A DNA stretch of 64,000 bases from Paenibacillus sanguinis 2301083 = DSM 16941 (GCF_000374825.1 NZ_KB895376.1:127460-191459), one strand, 5' to 3'. Positions 42,952-52,305 are shown, numbered from the stretch's first letter. Translations and numbers: made by a program. The notes: generated by a model not told the origin, from the letters alone.

Positions 42952-43692
42952 TCACCCTCTTGGCTTCTGTAGCAGCTCTGCAAGGCGGTCAGGATAATCG
43001 GTAATGATCCCGGCCACCCCGGCACGCAGCAAAGCCTGCATCACCTTGGGGTCATTAACCGTAAAAGGGTGATAGACCACGCCTGCCGCTTTTGCCGCAA
43101 CAACCAGTTCTGGTATCAGAGCGTATTGGTAGGCGTGCAGCGCATCCGCACCGATCCCTTTGGCATAAACCCACGGCTCGTACAGGCCTTCCATATATAA
43201 AATACCGGTGCGTATCTCTGGAGCCAGCCTTTTGCATTCCACCAGAGAGTAGTGATTAAAGCTGGAGATGATCGTTTGTCCACTCAACCCAAAATGCCGC
43301 ACGGCGTCGGTCACCTTCTGCTCGATCCCCGGGTACATCACGATCCCGGTCTTAAGCTCCAAATTAATGATGATGTCTGTCCCCTTCACAAGTTCCAGCA
43401 AGTCCTCCAACGTCGGGATCTCTTCCCCTTCAAACTCCAGGCTGAGCCACCCTCCCACCTCGCGCTCCTTAATCTCGGCCAGCGTAAGGTCCTTAACCCA
43501 TTCCTGAGTCCCTCCGGTCCGCTGCAGCGTCTCATCATGTATCAGAACCAGGTGACCGTCCTTCGTAACCTGTACATCCGTTTCAATCCCGGTCGCCCCA
43601 AGCTCCATAGCTTTGGCAAAAGAAAGTATCGTATTCTCCGGGTAATACCCCGACGCCCCGCGATGGGCAAAATTGATAATTGGATTCAACAC
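42952..43692 (-). CDS. Cytoplasmic glycerophosphodiester phosphodiesterase
   Basis: This protein of about 246 residues hydrolyses glycerophosphodiesters to sn-glycerol-3-phosphate and an alcohol. Catalytic pieces: FAHRGASGYYPENT, GIETDVQVTKDG, LIHDETLQRTGG, LNLELKTG and ITDYPDRL. No signal peptide is visible. An ATG at 43698 lies directly against AGGAGG, so the GTG at 43692 with six-base spacing is the more likely start. It is first in an operon with the MFS transporter. Confidence 0.93.
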   Translation of the reverse strand: MLNPIINFAHRGASGYYPENTILSFAKAMELGATGIETDVQVTKDGHLVLIHDETLQRTGGTQEWVKDLTLAEIKEREVGGWLSLEFEGEEIPTLEDLLELVKGTDIIINLELKTGIVMYPGIEQKVTDAVRHFGLSGQTIISSFNHYSLVECKRLAPEIRTGILYMEGLYEPWVYAKGIGADALHAYQYALIPELVVAAKAAGVVYHPFTVNDPKVMQALLRAGVAGIITDYPDRLAELLQKPRG

Positions 43693-43840
43693 GCTCATCC
43701 TCCTAAGGATTCAACTTTCCAAAATAAGCTGCATCCCTATAGTATACGCCTGTATTGTAAATGCTATATTAGACCCTACAATCTCCTAAAGTAATAATAG
43801 CCTAAGGAAGCCTGAGGCGACCCTAAGCTATTCTCTTTCA

Positions 43841-44070
43841 GAGGTTATTTAAAAAATCGGCTTCCCAGAACGAAGCTGTTCGAGGAGTAAATTCGACATC
43901 GAATCTTGAATTCAGCCGGGCCTTCCGTTGCTCACGTAGATCTGTCTACGCTCCGCTACTCAGTCCCTGTCTTCATCCAACCTTCTTGGTCCTGCTAACC
44001 CGACTTTTTAAACTCGCACTTTAAGAGGTTGTCTAAAAAATCGGCTTCCCAGAACGAAGCTGTTCGAGAA
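43841..44070 (+). repeat. Palindromic repeat family 1, one full and one partial copy (inverted orientation)
   Basis: A full copy at 43841-44020 reads in the opposite direction to the 40-kb copies, from GAGGTTATTTAAAAAATCG to GACTTTTTAAACTCGCAC. A partial copy (44025-44070) follows and ends ten bases before the stop of the next gene. The core CTTCCGTTGCTCACGTAG is conserved. Confidence 0.88.
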
Positions 44071-44079
44071 TCAGGCCAG

Positions 44080-44646
44080 TCAAGACCGATGCGCCGCTAC
44101 CGGCTCTGCTCTCCGCAGCTCCGCATTTAATGCCTCCGCCTCACGAATCGCCCGGACGTCCTCAAGCACTTCACCCGGCTTGCTTCCTTTTCCAATCACG
44201 TAGCCAGCAAAAGGAATGCCGACAAAATCAAACGTATACTGCAGCTGCTGGATTAGCGGCAGCGCCTTGACCCTGGGGTTGTCTCCACCAACCACAACGA
44301 CATAAGCCTTTTTGTGCGACATCAGTTCCTTAAAGTCAAACCGCACATCTCGAAGACTTTGGGACCAGCGGTCCACAAAATTTTTGAGCAGTCCCGAGGC
44401 TCCATACCAGTATACCGGCGTGGCAAAGATCAGCACATCATGACTTAGCACCTCAAGGATCAAATGATCATAATCATCATCTACCCGATCAAATCCACCC
44501 GGCTCATGACGTTGATCGTGAATCGGCTTGATCTCCATCTCCCGGAGCAGAAAATTGGTAAATGGAATTCCATCCAAGACCAGCTTCGTCAACTCTTCCG
44601 TGTTGCCGCCGTCTCTTGCGCTCCCTTGCAATACTGCGATACGCAT
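44080..44646 (-). CDS. Flavodoxin-like NAD(P)H-dependent oxidoreductase
   Basis: This 188-residue FMN-binding protein is of the NADPH-dependent FMN reductase/flavodoxin-like family. It starts MRIAVLQGSARDGGNTEELT (phosphate loop) and contains FATPVYWYGASGLLKNFVDRWSQ. The ATG at 44646 follows GGAAGGGAAG. The electron acceptor is unknown. Confidence 0.85.
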   Translation of the reverse strand: MRIAVLQGSARDGGNTEELTKLVLDGIPFTNFLLREMEIKPIHDQRHEPGGFDRVDDDYDHLILEVLSHDVLIFATPVYWYGASGLLKNFVDRWSQSLRDVRFDFKELMSHKKAYVVVVGGDNPRVKALPLIQQLQYTFDFVGIPFAGYVIGKGSKPGEVLEDVRAIREAEALNAELRRAEPVAAHRS

Positions 44647-44911
44647 AGCACGCACTTCCCTTCCGATGTTATCCGGCGAAATTTCCCGAAATAATGTCTA
44701 CTCTATTGTTATACGATGATCTTCCTTCATATGCCAACTTTTCCGTGAAAAAGCGTTGTTTCTCGCCGCAATCACCCATTCCCCGGATGAGGAATGAACC
44801 CGACCAAAGTCCAGTTCACAACCCATTCTCACGCCCGTTATACTCTGCCTCGCTTACCGCTAGAATAGAACCATAAGCAAAATCGGATACACAGAAAGCG
44901 AGTGATATTCA

Positions 44912-45136
44912 ATGAAAAAACTTTATCGTTCGGCTACGGATAAACAGATTAGCGGCTTGTGCGGCGGATTGGCCCAATACTTCGGGATGGATTCCACCGT
45001 CGTGAGATTGATCGCCGTCGTCGCTGTCTTCTTCAGCTTCGGTACTGTGGTGGCCTTGTACCTGATAGGCAGTCTCATCGTTCCCAAAGAGCCGACCGCG
45101 GGCTTGGGTTATGACGATCCCTTTTCCAGCTTTTAA
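44912..45136 (+). CDS. pspC: PspC-domain membrane protein
   Basis: This 74-residue PspC-type protein begins [27 protein letters not shown] and has one membrane segment (about 35-60). PspC proteins sense or transmit envelope stress. It lies 48 bases before the PspA gene, so the two are likely co-transcribed. Confidence 0.92.
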   Translation: MKKLYRSATDKQISGLCGGLAQYFGMDSTVVRLIAVVAVFFSFGTVVALYLIGSLIVPKEPTAGLGYDDPFSSF

Positions 45137-45184
45137 TGTAGATAACCTAAATAAGAACATACAAATCACAAAGGAGAGATAATA

Positions 45185-45865
45185 ATGAGCAGCTTATTTG
45201 ATCGTATTGCCAACCTGACGAAAGCTTCACTTCACGAAGTATTGAACAAGATGGAAGACCCGGTATTGATGACTGGACAATACTTGCGCAACCTGGAGGA
45301 GGATATCGATACCGCCGAGAAAATGATTAAGGAGCAGCAAATTGCTGCCACCGTTCAGGAAAGAAAAAGCGCGGATATCGCCCATCTGGCCAAACAATGC
45401 GAAGTTCGGGCACTCACCGCCTTGGAGAATGGTGACGAAGTAACTGCCCGTCATGCCGCAGCCGAGAAAATCCGGTATGAGGAACAGGCACAGCATTATG
45501 CCAACGAAGCCAAGGAAGCCCATGACCGTGTGGCGGAACTTGAAGTTCGTCTAGCCGAAGGCAAAGCCGAATATGCCCGCTTGAAGGAAAAACGCAACGA
45601 ACTGGCTGCCCGGGCGCGCAAAGCTCAGGTCAAATCCGAAACCAAGCGCCCTAACTTTAGCTACGGCATTGAAAGCGGGGACGCCGCACGCGGCTTCGAG
45701 CGTATGGAAGAGAAAATTCTGGATTGGGAGACTCGTCAGGAGGTTGCCGGCTCCGCTACCCATTACGGATCGGCAGGCAGCGCGAGTGGCGATGCTACTC
45801 AATCCGCAGCAGTCAACGAGGAGCTTGAGCGCTTGAAGGAACAACTGTCCTCCCGCCATTCGTAA
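45185..45865 (+). CDS. pspA: PspA/IM30 family phage shock protein
   Basis: This 226-residue coiled-coil ESCRT-III-like protein binds and repairs damaged membranes. It is almost wholly helical with heptad-like Glu/Lys/Ala stretches (residues 20-150). Typical: MSSLFDRIANLTKASLHEVLNKMEDP and LENGDEVTARHAAAEKIRYEEQA. A Gly/Ser/Ala-rich linker and a short helix end it. The ATG follows AAAGGAGAGATAATA. Confidence 0.94.
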   Translation: MSSLFDRIANLTKASLHEVLNKMEDPVLMTGQYLRNLEEDIDTAEKMIKEQQIAATVQERKSADIAHLAKQCEVRALTALENGDEVTARHAAAEKIRYEEQAQHYANEAKEAHDRVAELEVRLAEGKAEYARLKEKRNELAARARKAQVKSETKRPNFSYGIESGDAARGFERMEEKILDWETRQEVAGSATHYGSAGSASGDATQSAAVNEELERLKEQLSSRHS

Positions 45866-45867
45866 GC

Positions 45868-45905
45868 ACAAAAGGCGATGCCAGATCATCTGCATCGCCT
45901 TTTGT
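45868..45905. terminator. Bidirectional terminator between pspA and the SPFH gene
   Basis: A perfect 14-bp inverted repeat, ACAAAAGGCGATGC / GCATCGCCTTTTGT (45868-45881 and 45892-45905), has a 10-base loop. It separates two converging operons. Confidence 0.9.
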
Positions 45906-45924
45906 TATACACTTCAAAAACTGC

Positions 45925-46860
45925 TTATTTGCCGTCCTTGGTCGCTTTGAATACTTCGCCAATCGCCCCAAGGCTGCCGAGCGTCTCAATTGCATTAGAA
46001 GGGATAAAGACTTTGTTCGCAGGTCCTTTAGCCACTTCTTTAAGCGCTTCAAAGGATTGGTAAGCCAATACGGACTCATTAAGTGCCGCGTCGCGCAGCA
46101 ATTCAATCCGTGATTTTTCAGCTTCCGCAACGGCCTGAATCGCCTTCGCTTCACCCAGGGCTTCCAGCTCTTGCGCTTGACGGAAACCTTCCGCTTCACG
46201 AATCCGTGCTTCCTTGTCCCCTTCGGCTTTCAGGATTTTACTTTGCTTGTCACCTTCCGCACGCAGGATCATATCTTGCTTGGCAGCTTCGGCCTCAAGC
46301 ACGATGGCCCGTTTATTCCGTTCGGCCTTCATTTGCTTATCCATCGCTTCCTGGATATCCAGCGGCGGCTTGATGTCGATAACTTCTACCCGCTCGATCC
46401 GTACGCCCCATTTCTCCGTCGCTTCATCAAGCGCAATCCGGATTTCTGTCGAAATTTTCTCCCGACCGGACAAGGTTTCGTCGAGTTCCATCTTACCGAT
46501 GATTTGACGCATCGTTGCTGTCGAGATGTTGCGCACCCCGTATACATAATCAGAGATTCCGTAAGTAGCCTGTTCAGGACCCACTACTTGATAAAAGATA
46601 ATGGTATCAATTTGCACTTGAACGTTATCTTTGGTAATTACGGTTTGCGGCGGCACGTTGGCCTGTTGAATCCGCAAATCATGAGTATGACGCACCTGAT
46701 CAATGACCGGGATCAGAATGTTCAAGCCCGGTGTCAGGAGCCGGTGGAATTTACCCAACCGTTCAACGACACCCACTCTTTGTTGAGGTACAATCTTAAT
46801 CGTTAACGATATGAATACAACAACCACCAAAATAACTACTACCGTAAAAATCCAAAACAT
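45925..46860 (-). CDS. SPFH/stomatin-like membrane scaffold protein (QmcA-like)
   Basis: This 311-residue stomatin/prohibitin-type protein has one N-terminal membrane anchor (about 3-25). An SPFH domain then follows with VPQQRVGVVERLGKFHR, DLRIQQANVPPQT and DETLSGREKIST. A long charged coiled coil (AERNKRAIVLEAEAAKQ, repeated EGDK-E units) precedes the C-terminal NAIETLGSLGAIGEVFK. The ATG at 46860 overlaps the nfeD stop by one base. NfeD and stomatin genes are a known functional pair in membrane organisation. Confidence 0.93.
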   Translation of the reverse strand: MFWIFTVVVILVVVVFISLTIKIVPQQRVGVVERLGKFHRLLTPGLNILIPVIDQVRHTHDLRIQQANVPPQTVITKDNVQVQIDTIIFYQVVGPEQATYGISDYVYGVRNISTATMRQIIGKMELDETLSGREKISTEIRIALDEATEKWGVRIERVEVIDIKPPLDIQEAMDKQMKAERNKRAIVLEAEAAKQDMILRAEGDKQSKILKAEGDKEARIREAEGFRQAQELEALGEAKAIQAVAEAEKSRIELLRDAALNESVLAYQSFEALKEVAKGPANKVFIPSNAIETLGSLGAIGEVFKATKDGK

Positions 46861-47294
46861 TAAATAAATTCCTCCCATCGTTCAACATCGATTATTGTAC
46901 TGCTTCGCTTCACTACCCGAACCTTGTCGTTCCTGGCCAAAGAAGCGGTTGACCTGGCACTCCAGGTATCTCCGCCGACCTTGACAATGCCGAACTGCCC
47001 TGGCTCAATCGGTTCAACTACAACTCCCTGCTGCCCTATAAGTTCTGTGCCGATATCCTTAAATCCTTTGGCCGTCCGAAATTTCCTTGAAATTGGCTTT
47101 GTAAATATCGTCAACACGATAGCAACCAAGCATCCTGCCAGAACTTGCAGGAAATAAGCCTCGGGGGCGACCCAAGCGACGAGGGCGGCTACCAGCGCAC
47201 CGACCGAGAACCATAACATGTAAAAGGTTTGCGTCATCATTTCCAGCACGAATATAATTCCGGCAATGATCAGCCAAATCGCCCATACCTCCAT
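46860..47294 (-). CDS. NfeD-like membrane protein
   Basis: This protein of about 144 residues is of the short NfeD type: two or three membrane helices (about 5-75) and a C-terminal OB fold (GTELIGQQGVVVEPIEPGQFGIVKVGG, shortened here to GQQGVVVEPIEPGQFGIVKV). The start at 47294 (MEVWAIWL) is chosen because the membrane segment begins there; the upstream 38 codons are in frame but unlikely. The ribosome binding site AGAGGGG is close to the start. It pairs with the downstream SPFH protein. Confidence 0.83.
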   Translation of the reverse strand: MEVWAIWLIIAGIIFVLEMMTQTFYMLWFSVGALVAALVAWVAPEAYFLQVLAGCLVAIVLTIFTKPISRKFRTAKGFKDIGTELIGQQGVVVEPIEPGQFGIVKVGGDTWSARSTASLARNDKVRVVKRSSTIIDVERWEEFI

Positions 47295-47453
47295 CCCCTC
47301 TGTTGCACCACCTTTCCCATATATAATTATATATACGGTGACAATACCAAAAAGTATCAAGGAATGATATGGTTTTCTAAATAAAAAGACGTTTCTCCGG
47401 CCAAGCAAGCCGCAAAAACGCCTGTTTAACTATATTTTGTTTCCTTTTGCAGC

Positions 47454-47899
47454 TTAAGCTCCCCTGCTCTCATCGATTTTCTTGAGGAAATAACATATCC
47501 CATACGAGATCAGGCACACTCCAATAAGTAGGAAAACGCTTTTCACAATAAAATAAGCAATATAATAATTCCCTTGATAGGGTGAATCCCTAAGAAAATC
47601 GGCAACATAATTAGGAATATACAGTATGACTAATCCAGTAATTATTTTAGTCAGACTAATTAAAAATTTAATAATTCATGCACCCCGATCTGTATAACTA
47701 AATTTAGCACTTTCAAGTATTTTATTTAAGTCACTTTTTTCAAGTTCAATTTCTCCATATTCTGTATAGTTGGCTACGTTCTGAGCAATTTTCTCTGCAG
47801 CGGAATTAAAATCTTGATCACTTTTGGCAGAAGTCTCTACTACACCGTACCCTAGCAAGCAAATAACTAGACTTAGTGAAAAAAATAACTTAAAAACAT
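47454..47899 (-). pseudogene. Broken AT-rich gene: secreted/membrane protein with frameshift and in-frame TGA
   Basis: One minus-strand frame stays open from 47903 to 47454 except for a single TGA at 47676-47678. The first part encodes a signal-peptide-like segment (FKLFFSLSLVICLLGYG, then ETSAKSDQD). The second part, after the TGA, has two hydrophobic segments and ends KKIDESRGA. A good GGAGG (47911-47915) precedes it, but the ATG at 47899 is in another frame. One extra T in the T-run after it would restore the reading frame. This looks like a decayed gene of about 150 codons. The sequence is more AT-rich than its neighbours. Confidence 0.5.
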
Positions 47900-47940
47900 T
47901 TATTGAATCACCTCCATAAATTGGTATATATCAATACCAA

Positions 47941-48118
47941 TTATAAGAAATAGATTCCTTGATTGTAAATATATATCGCTTCGATCATCTCATCAATGAC
48001 TCGAGCAATATGATGGGAAGGGATGCACATTTCGAGATCCAGAAACATCTGAGCCTGCTTGTGGTCGTAGGGTTTGAGTCGGGATAACGGAACGCTTCAC
48101 AATCTTTTTTTCTTCCAT
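47941..48118 (-). pseudogene. Remnant of an IS1182-type transposase N-terminus
   Basis: On the minus strand the frame translates to LKPYDHKQAQMFLDLEMC and SHHIARVIDEMIEA, resembling the N-terminus of IS1182/IS5-group transposases. A start ATG at 48118 (MEEKKIVKRSVIP) is in a different frame, so a frameshift near 48082 splits it. The frame ends in TAA at 47941. No inverted repeats or remainder of the element were seen. Confidence 0.5.
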
Positions 48119-48166
48119 TTCCCTATAAGGTGAATAAAGTACGATGCACTTAAGCGATTCTCCCGG

Positions 48167-49042
48167 CTATTTTAACCGGCCCGCAAACTGCCGCCGCAGG
48201 CTGTGCAGCCGGTCTGCCGAGGGCTGCACAGCCTCCGGACTGCGCATTTCCAGCACCCATGATCCCCGGTACTCGCAGGCAGCCAGCCAGGCGACCATCG
48301 CCTCCAGCGGTACAGTGCCCGCGCCCAGAGCCAGATGCTCGTCCGCCTGCCCGGCGTTGTCGCTCAAATGCAGCGCCACCAGCCGCGGCGTCGCCTGCTG
48401 CAGCATCAGCAGGCAGCGCCCGCCGCCCGTCATATGGGCATGGCCGGCATCAAAAACGATACCCACCCGGGGGGAATCGAGCTTATCCACGATCTCCCGC
48501 AGAAAAGCAACCTCGACGCCATACAGCCCCGGATAAGGCGGAACGTTCTCAAGCGCGATGACGATGTCCGAATCCGCCGTCCGCTCCAAAACTCCGACGA
48601 GAAATTCTATGATGCGATGCTTGGCCGCTTCCTCCTTCTGTTTATCATGTTCGGAGACCGATGCCGCCCCATCTTCGTATTCCTTCCAGCCTCCAGCTCC
48701 GCTTCCCGTATGCAGGACGACGCAGCGGCAATCGAGCCGCTCGGCCACGCGAAGCGTATCCAGCAGCATACGCTCGGAACGCTCGGCTTCCTCCCAATCA
48801 TCCGCAGCCGGATTGCAGCCGGTGATCGGCGAATGAATGCTCCAGCAAATCCCCAGGTCCCTGCCTGTGCGCTCCAGCTCCGCGAGCCTCTCCTCGGGCC
48901 AGGCGAGCAGCTCGCCGTGGCGGCCCTCGCACATGATTTCAAGCTGCTTCCAGCCGGCCGCAGCCAGCAGGTGAACCGCCTCGATAAGCGGCCGGTCGAT
49001 GTAAGCAAAAGTCGAAACGGAACAGTCCTTGCGCGCCATCAT
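48167..49042 (-). CDS. Sugar phosphate isomerase/epimerase-like TIM-barrel protein
   Basis: This 291-residue protein of the xylose isomerase-like TIM-barrel superfamily shows GWKQLEIMCEG, WSIHSPITG, VVLHTGSG, IALENVPPYPGLYG, GIVFDAGHAHMTGG and ALHLSDNAGQADEHLALG. These metal-binding histidines and acids fit isomerases, epimerases and endonuclease IV relatives. The start at 49042 follows AAAGGAGG. It is the last gene of the ABC importer operon and likely acts on the imported compound. Confidence 0.85.
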   Translation of the reverse strand: MMARKDCSVSTFAYIDRPLIEAVHLLAAAGWKQLEIMCEGRHGELLAWPEERLAELERTGRDLGICWSIHSPITGCNPAADDWEEAERSERMLLDTLRVAERLDCRCVVLHTGSGAGGWKEYEDGAASVSEHDKQKEEAAKHRIIEFLVGVLERTADSDIVIALENVPPYPGLYGVEVAFLREIVDKLDSPRVGIVFDAGHAHMTGGGRCLLMLQQATPRLVALHLSDNAGQADEHLALGAGTVPLEAMVAWLAACEYRGSWVLEMRSPEAVQPSADRLHSLRRQFAGRLK

Positions 49043-49066
49043 TCTGATCCTCCTTTGGACTTTTCT

Positions 49067-49882
49067 CTATTTAATTCCCGAATGCATAAAGCTGTCGATA
49101 AACTGGCGCTGGAACACCAGAAAGATAATCAGGAGCGGCACGATGACCAGCAGGGTCGCCGCGCTGACCTCCGTCCACTGCACCCCCACCTCGAACGATT
49201 GGGCGAAAATGGACAGTCCGACCGTCAAAGGCCGGTTTTCCACGGAATTCGTCACGATTAGAGGCCACAGGAAATTGTTCCACTGGTAGCTGATCGAAAC
49301 GAGCGCAAACGCGACATAAGTAGGTCTGGACAGAGGAAAATACACCTTCCACAGCACTTCCCAGCGGCTTGCACCCTCCAAATATGCGGCCTCCTCAAGC
49401 TCGTGAGGAATCGTCTTGAAGACCTGCCGCAGCAGAAAGATGCCGAAGGCCGAGGCTAAATAAGGCAGCATGATGCCCAGCTTCGTATCAAGCAGCGCCA
49501 ATTGCTTCAAGATGTTGTAGTTCGGAAAAATCAGCACATCCGCAGGAATCATAATCTGCGCCAGGAACAACAGAAACACAAGGCCGCTTCCGACGAACGG
49601 AATGCGCGCAAACGCGAAAGCCGCCATGGTTGATGTCAGCATCTGCACCGCGAAGACGCAGAACACGATAAGCAGCGTATTCAGGTAATATACCGCAAAG
49701 GGGGCGGCGGACCATACCGTGGAGAAATTGTCCAAGGTAAAATCCGCGGTCCAAAATCCCGACAGCGCCGCCTGCCGTGGACGAAACGCCGTAACCGTCA
49801 TCCAGACGAGCGGCACAAGCCAGATGATGGCCAGCAGCAGCATAACATAATTGCCGATTTTCTTTGCATGTTTCTGCAGCAT
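49067..49882 (-). CDS. ABC importer permease, MalG/UgpE type
   Basis: This 271-residue permease has six membrane segments. The EAA loop is ELEEAAYLEGASRWEVLWKVYFPL, here shortened to EEAAYLEGASRWEVLWKVYF. It is typical of carbohydrate/glycerol-phosphate importers (CUT1). It lies 36 bases after the other permease gene. No ATPase gene is in the operon, so a shared MsmX-like ATPase encoded elsewhere probably drives it. Confidence 0.92.
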   Translation of the reverse strand: MLQKHAKKIGNYVMLLLAIIWLVPLVWMTVTAFRPRQAALSGFWTADFTLDNFSTVWSAAPFAVYYLNTLLIVFCVFAVQMLTSTMAAFAFARIPFVGSGLVFLLFLAQIMIPADVLIFPNYNILKQLALLDTKLGIMLPYLASAFGIFLLRQVFKTIPHELEEAAYLEGASRWEVLWKVYFPLSRPTYVAFALVSISYQWNNFLWPLIVTNSVENRPLTVGLSIFAQSFEVGVQWTEVSAATLLVIVPLLIIFLVFQRQFIDSFMHSGIK

Positions 49883-49918
49883 GAAAAACGCCCTTCCTCC
49901 CGGACGGATAATCCAGGA

Positions 49919-50800
49919 TCAATTGTAGTGAATTCGTTTGTCGAGCCCGAAGAACTGCAACGCCGCAAACAGCAGCAGCAGTCCGATCATAACCACGGTC
50001 AGCGCGGAAGCGAGACCCTGGTCCCAGAAGCTGAACGCCGTCTCGTAAATGTAATAGAGCAGCAAATTACTGGAATTGTTTGGGCCCCCACGGGTCATGA
50101 TCATCAGATGATCGACCAGCTTGAATGCGTTCGTCAAGGCGACAATGCTGACAAACAGCGTAGTCGGCATCAGCAGCGGAAAGGTAATTTTGCGAAATAC
50201 GGTAAAAGCCCCGACTCCATCCATCTGGGCGGCCTCGTACAGCTCCTTCGGAATATTTTGCAAACCGGCCAGATAGAAAATCATCAGATAGCCCGCTTCC
50301 TTCCAGATAATCATAAAAATCATCGCCCACATCACCAGCCCTGGCGTACCCAGCCAGTTCAGCTCGGGCTGTCCTATCCAGGACAGGATCCTGCTCATCA
50401 AACCGTATTCCGGTGTATAAATGAACAGCCAGATATTTGCTGCGGCGATCATCGGGATCAACGTCGGGTAAAAAAAGGCCGTCCGCATCAGTCCTTTGCC
50501 CCGGATCGCTTTGTTCGCAAACACCGCCATCAGCAGGGCGAGGGCGATTCCTGTAGGAACCGTCCCCACCGCGAACAGCGTGTTATTGCGCATCACCTTC
50601 CAGAACACCTCGTCTTCCGCCAGTTTGCGGAAATTGTCCCACCCGGCAAAAATGGGCTCAGGCGTAGCCAGGTCGGCCTGAAACAGGCTCAGGCGCAGGG
50701 TTAGGAAGATCGGGTAAAACGTGAACAGCGCCAGTATCACCAACGACGGCAGCAGAAGCAGCCAGGCGAATCCGTTGTTTCCAAGCCTGATTCGTTTCAT
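49919..50800 (-). CDS. ABC importer permease, MalF/UgpA type
   Basis: This 293-residue permease has six membrane segments. The loop ELYEAAQMDGVGAFTVFRKI is the EAA motif, and PTLIPMIAAANIW is typical of the UgpA group. It is two bases from the binding protein stop, so translation is coupled. Confidence 0.92.
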   Translation of the reverse strand: MKRIRLGNNGFAWLLLLPSLVILALFTFYPIFLTLRLSLFQADLATPEPIFAGWDNFRKLAEDEVFWKVMRNNTLFAVGTVPTGIALALLMAVFANKAIRGKGLMRTAFFYPTLIPMIAAANIWLFIYTPEYGLMSRILSWIGQPELNWLGTPGLVMWAMIFMIIWKEAGYLMIFYLAGLQNIPKELYEAAQMDGVGAFTVFRKITFPLLMPTTLFVSIVALTNAFKLVDHLMIMTRGGPNNSSNLLLYYIYETAFSFWDQGLASALTVVMIGLLLLFAALQFFGLDKRIHYN

Positions 50801-50802
50801 GG

Positions 50803-52149
50803 CTATTTGTTAAAGGATGCCAGCGCTTGGTCGGCTTCCGCTTGCGCTTTCTTCAGCGCGTCGGCCGGGGTCATACCGCCTGTCAGCGCGGCCTGAACGG
50901 AATCGTTCAAAATTTTCATCACTTTGCCGTTGTTGTGGGTGGACAGCTCAGCCGCCGCGTACTCCAACTGATCACGGGCCACGAGTGCCGCCGGGAATTC
51001 TGCTGCGTAATCCTTCATCCGCTCCGTCTCATAGGCGGACTTGCGCACGGCCACGTAACCGGTGTCGATGCTCCATTGGGCGGCGCGCTCGGACTCGGTC
51101 ATAAACTTTACGAACTTCCAGGCAGCCTGCTGCTTCTCAGCCGCGATGTCTTTGAAAATATAGAAGTTGCCGCCACCTGTCGGGCTGCCGTATTGCTTCT
51201 TCGCGGGCAGGAAGCTGACGCCGAAATCGAATGTGGCATTCTTTTTCACGTTCGACAGGTTGCCGGTCGTGTGATACATCATCGCAGTTTTGCCTTCCAG
51301 GAAATCGGACGGTACGGTACTCCAATCGGTCACGCCTTCAGGCATCGCCTTGTGCTTCGCGGCCAGATCCACCCAATACTGCAGCCCCTCCACATTCTCC
51401 GGCGTGTCGAACTTGACTTTCTTTCCGTCCGTCGTCATCAGATTATCTCCGTTTTGCAGCGCAAAAGTCTGCATCATCCAGTAAGCGAAGCCCGTAACCG
51501 GAATTTCCAGGCCGTTGCGCCCGTCTTTCTTCAGCTTAATCGCATACTCCTGCATTTGCTCCCAGTTCTCCGGGCCCTTCTCCGGATCGAGGCCGGCTTC
51601 CTTGAACATGTCCTTGTTATAGTAAAGCACGATAGTGCTGCGTTGGAACGGAATACTGTACGTACGTCCATCCGTTTGCGAATTGGCCAAAAATGCCGGA
51701 TAGAAATCCGCTAGGTAGTCGCCCTCTTCCTGCGCGATAAAATCGTCCAGCGGAACGATCGCATTCATGTCCAGCAGGCTGAACAGCTCGGTGGATTGCA
51801 GCACCGCCACATCGGGCGGCTGCTTGGCCTGAACGCCGGCCTGCGTCTTCACTGCGGTATCCGCATAACTGCCGGTATATACCGGTTTCACATCGATATC
51901 GGGATGCTCGGTTTCAAATTCCGCGGTCATCGCCTCGATCGTGGCGGTCAAAGGTCCGCCAACCGCGATCGGATAATAGAACGTAAGCTCGGTCTTTTTC
52001 CCTTCAGATGCAGTAGCCATCTTTGCTCCATCTGTGGCCGCATTCGCGCCGGTGCCGTTCCCTCCATTACCGCCGCTTCCGTTTCCGCATCCCGCCAGCA
52101 GCAACAAACCCAGCGTGACCGCCAGCACTTTCGTACTCCATTTTTTCAT
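50803..52149 (-). CDS. Extracellular solute-binding lipoprotein, UgpB-like
   Basis: This 448-residue binding protein has a lipoprotein signal (LLLLAGCGNG, cysteine near residue 21) and a Gly/Asn linker. Typical parts are TFYYPIAVGGPLTATIEAM, FETEHPDIDVKPVYTGSYAD, and PPDVAVLQSTELFSLLDM, which resemble UgpB-type glycerol-3-phosphate or glycerophosphodiester receptors rather than maltose receptors. The ATG at 52149 follows GGAGG at nine bases. Its operon starts with a GlpP-like antiterminator leader, which supports a glycerol-phosphate-related ligand. Confidence 0.9.
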   Translation of the reverse strand: MKKWSTKVLAVTLGLLLLAGCGNGSGGNGGNGTGANAATDGAKMATASEGKKTELTFYYPIAVGGPLTATIEAMTAEFETEHPDIDVKPVYTGSYADTAVKTQAGVQAKQPPDVAVLQSTELFSLLDMNAIVPLDDFIAQEEGDYLADFYPAFLANSQTDGRTYSIPFQRSTIVLYYNKDMFKEAGLDPEKGPENWEQMQEYAIKLKKDGRNGLEIPVTGFAYWMMQTFALQNGDNLMTTDGKKVKFDTPENVEGLQYWVDLAAKHKAMPEGVTDWSTVPSDFLEGKTAMMYHTTGNLSNVKKNATFDFGVSFLPAKKQYGSPTGGGNFYIFKDIAAEKQQAAWKFVKFMTESERAAQWSIDTGYVAVRKSAYETERMKDYAAEFPAALVARDQLEYAAAELSTHNNGKVMKILNDSVQAALTGGMTPADALKKAQAEADQALASFNK

Positions 52150-52305
52150 AACGTTAATCTCCTCCAAATTCATATTTTGGTTTGCGAAAGAATCACCGTT
52201 TGTAGGGAACGGCATGTCTTCCACTGTAGCAAAAACGTTTATTTCCTCGATTAGAAGCAGGTAAAAATGCGGTTAAATTCAAACACCGGAGCCCATCCCC
52301 TCTCC

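Noticed and set aside
43841-44070. Repeat copies as coding sequence
   Set aside because: Stops occur in all frames in the copies and the conserved parts do not follow codon positions.
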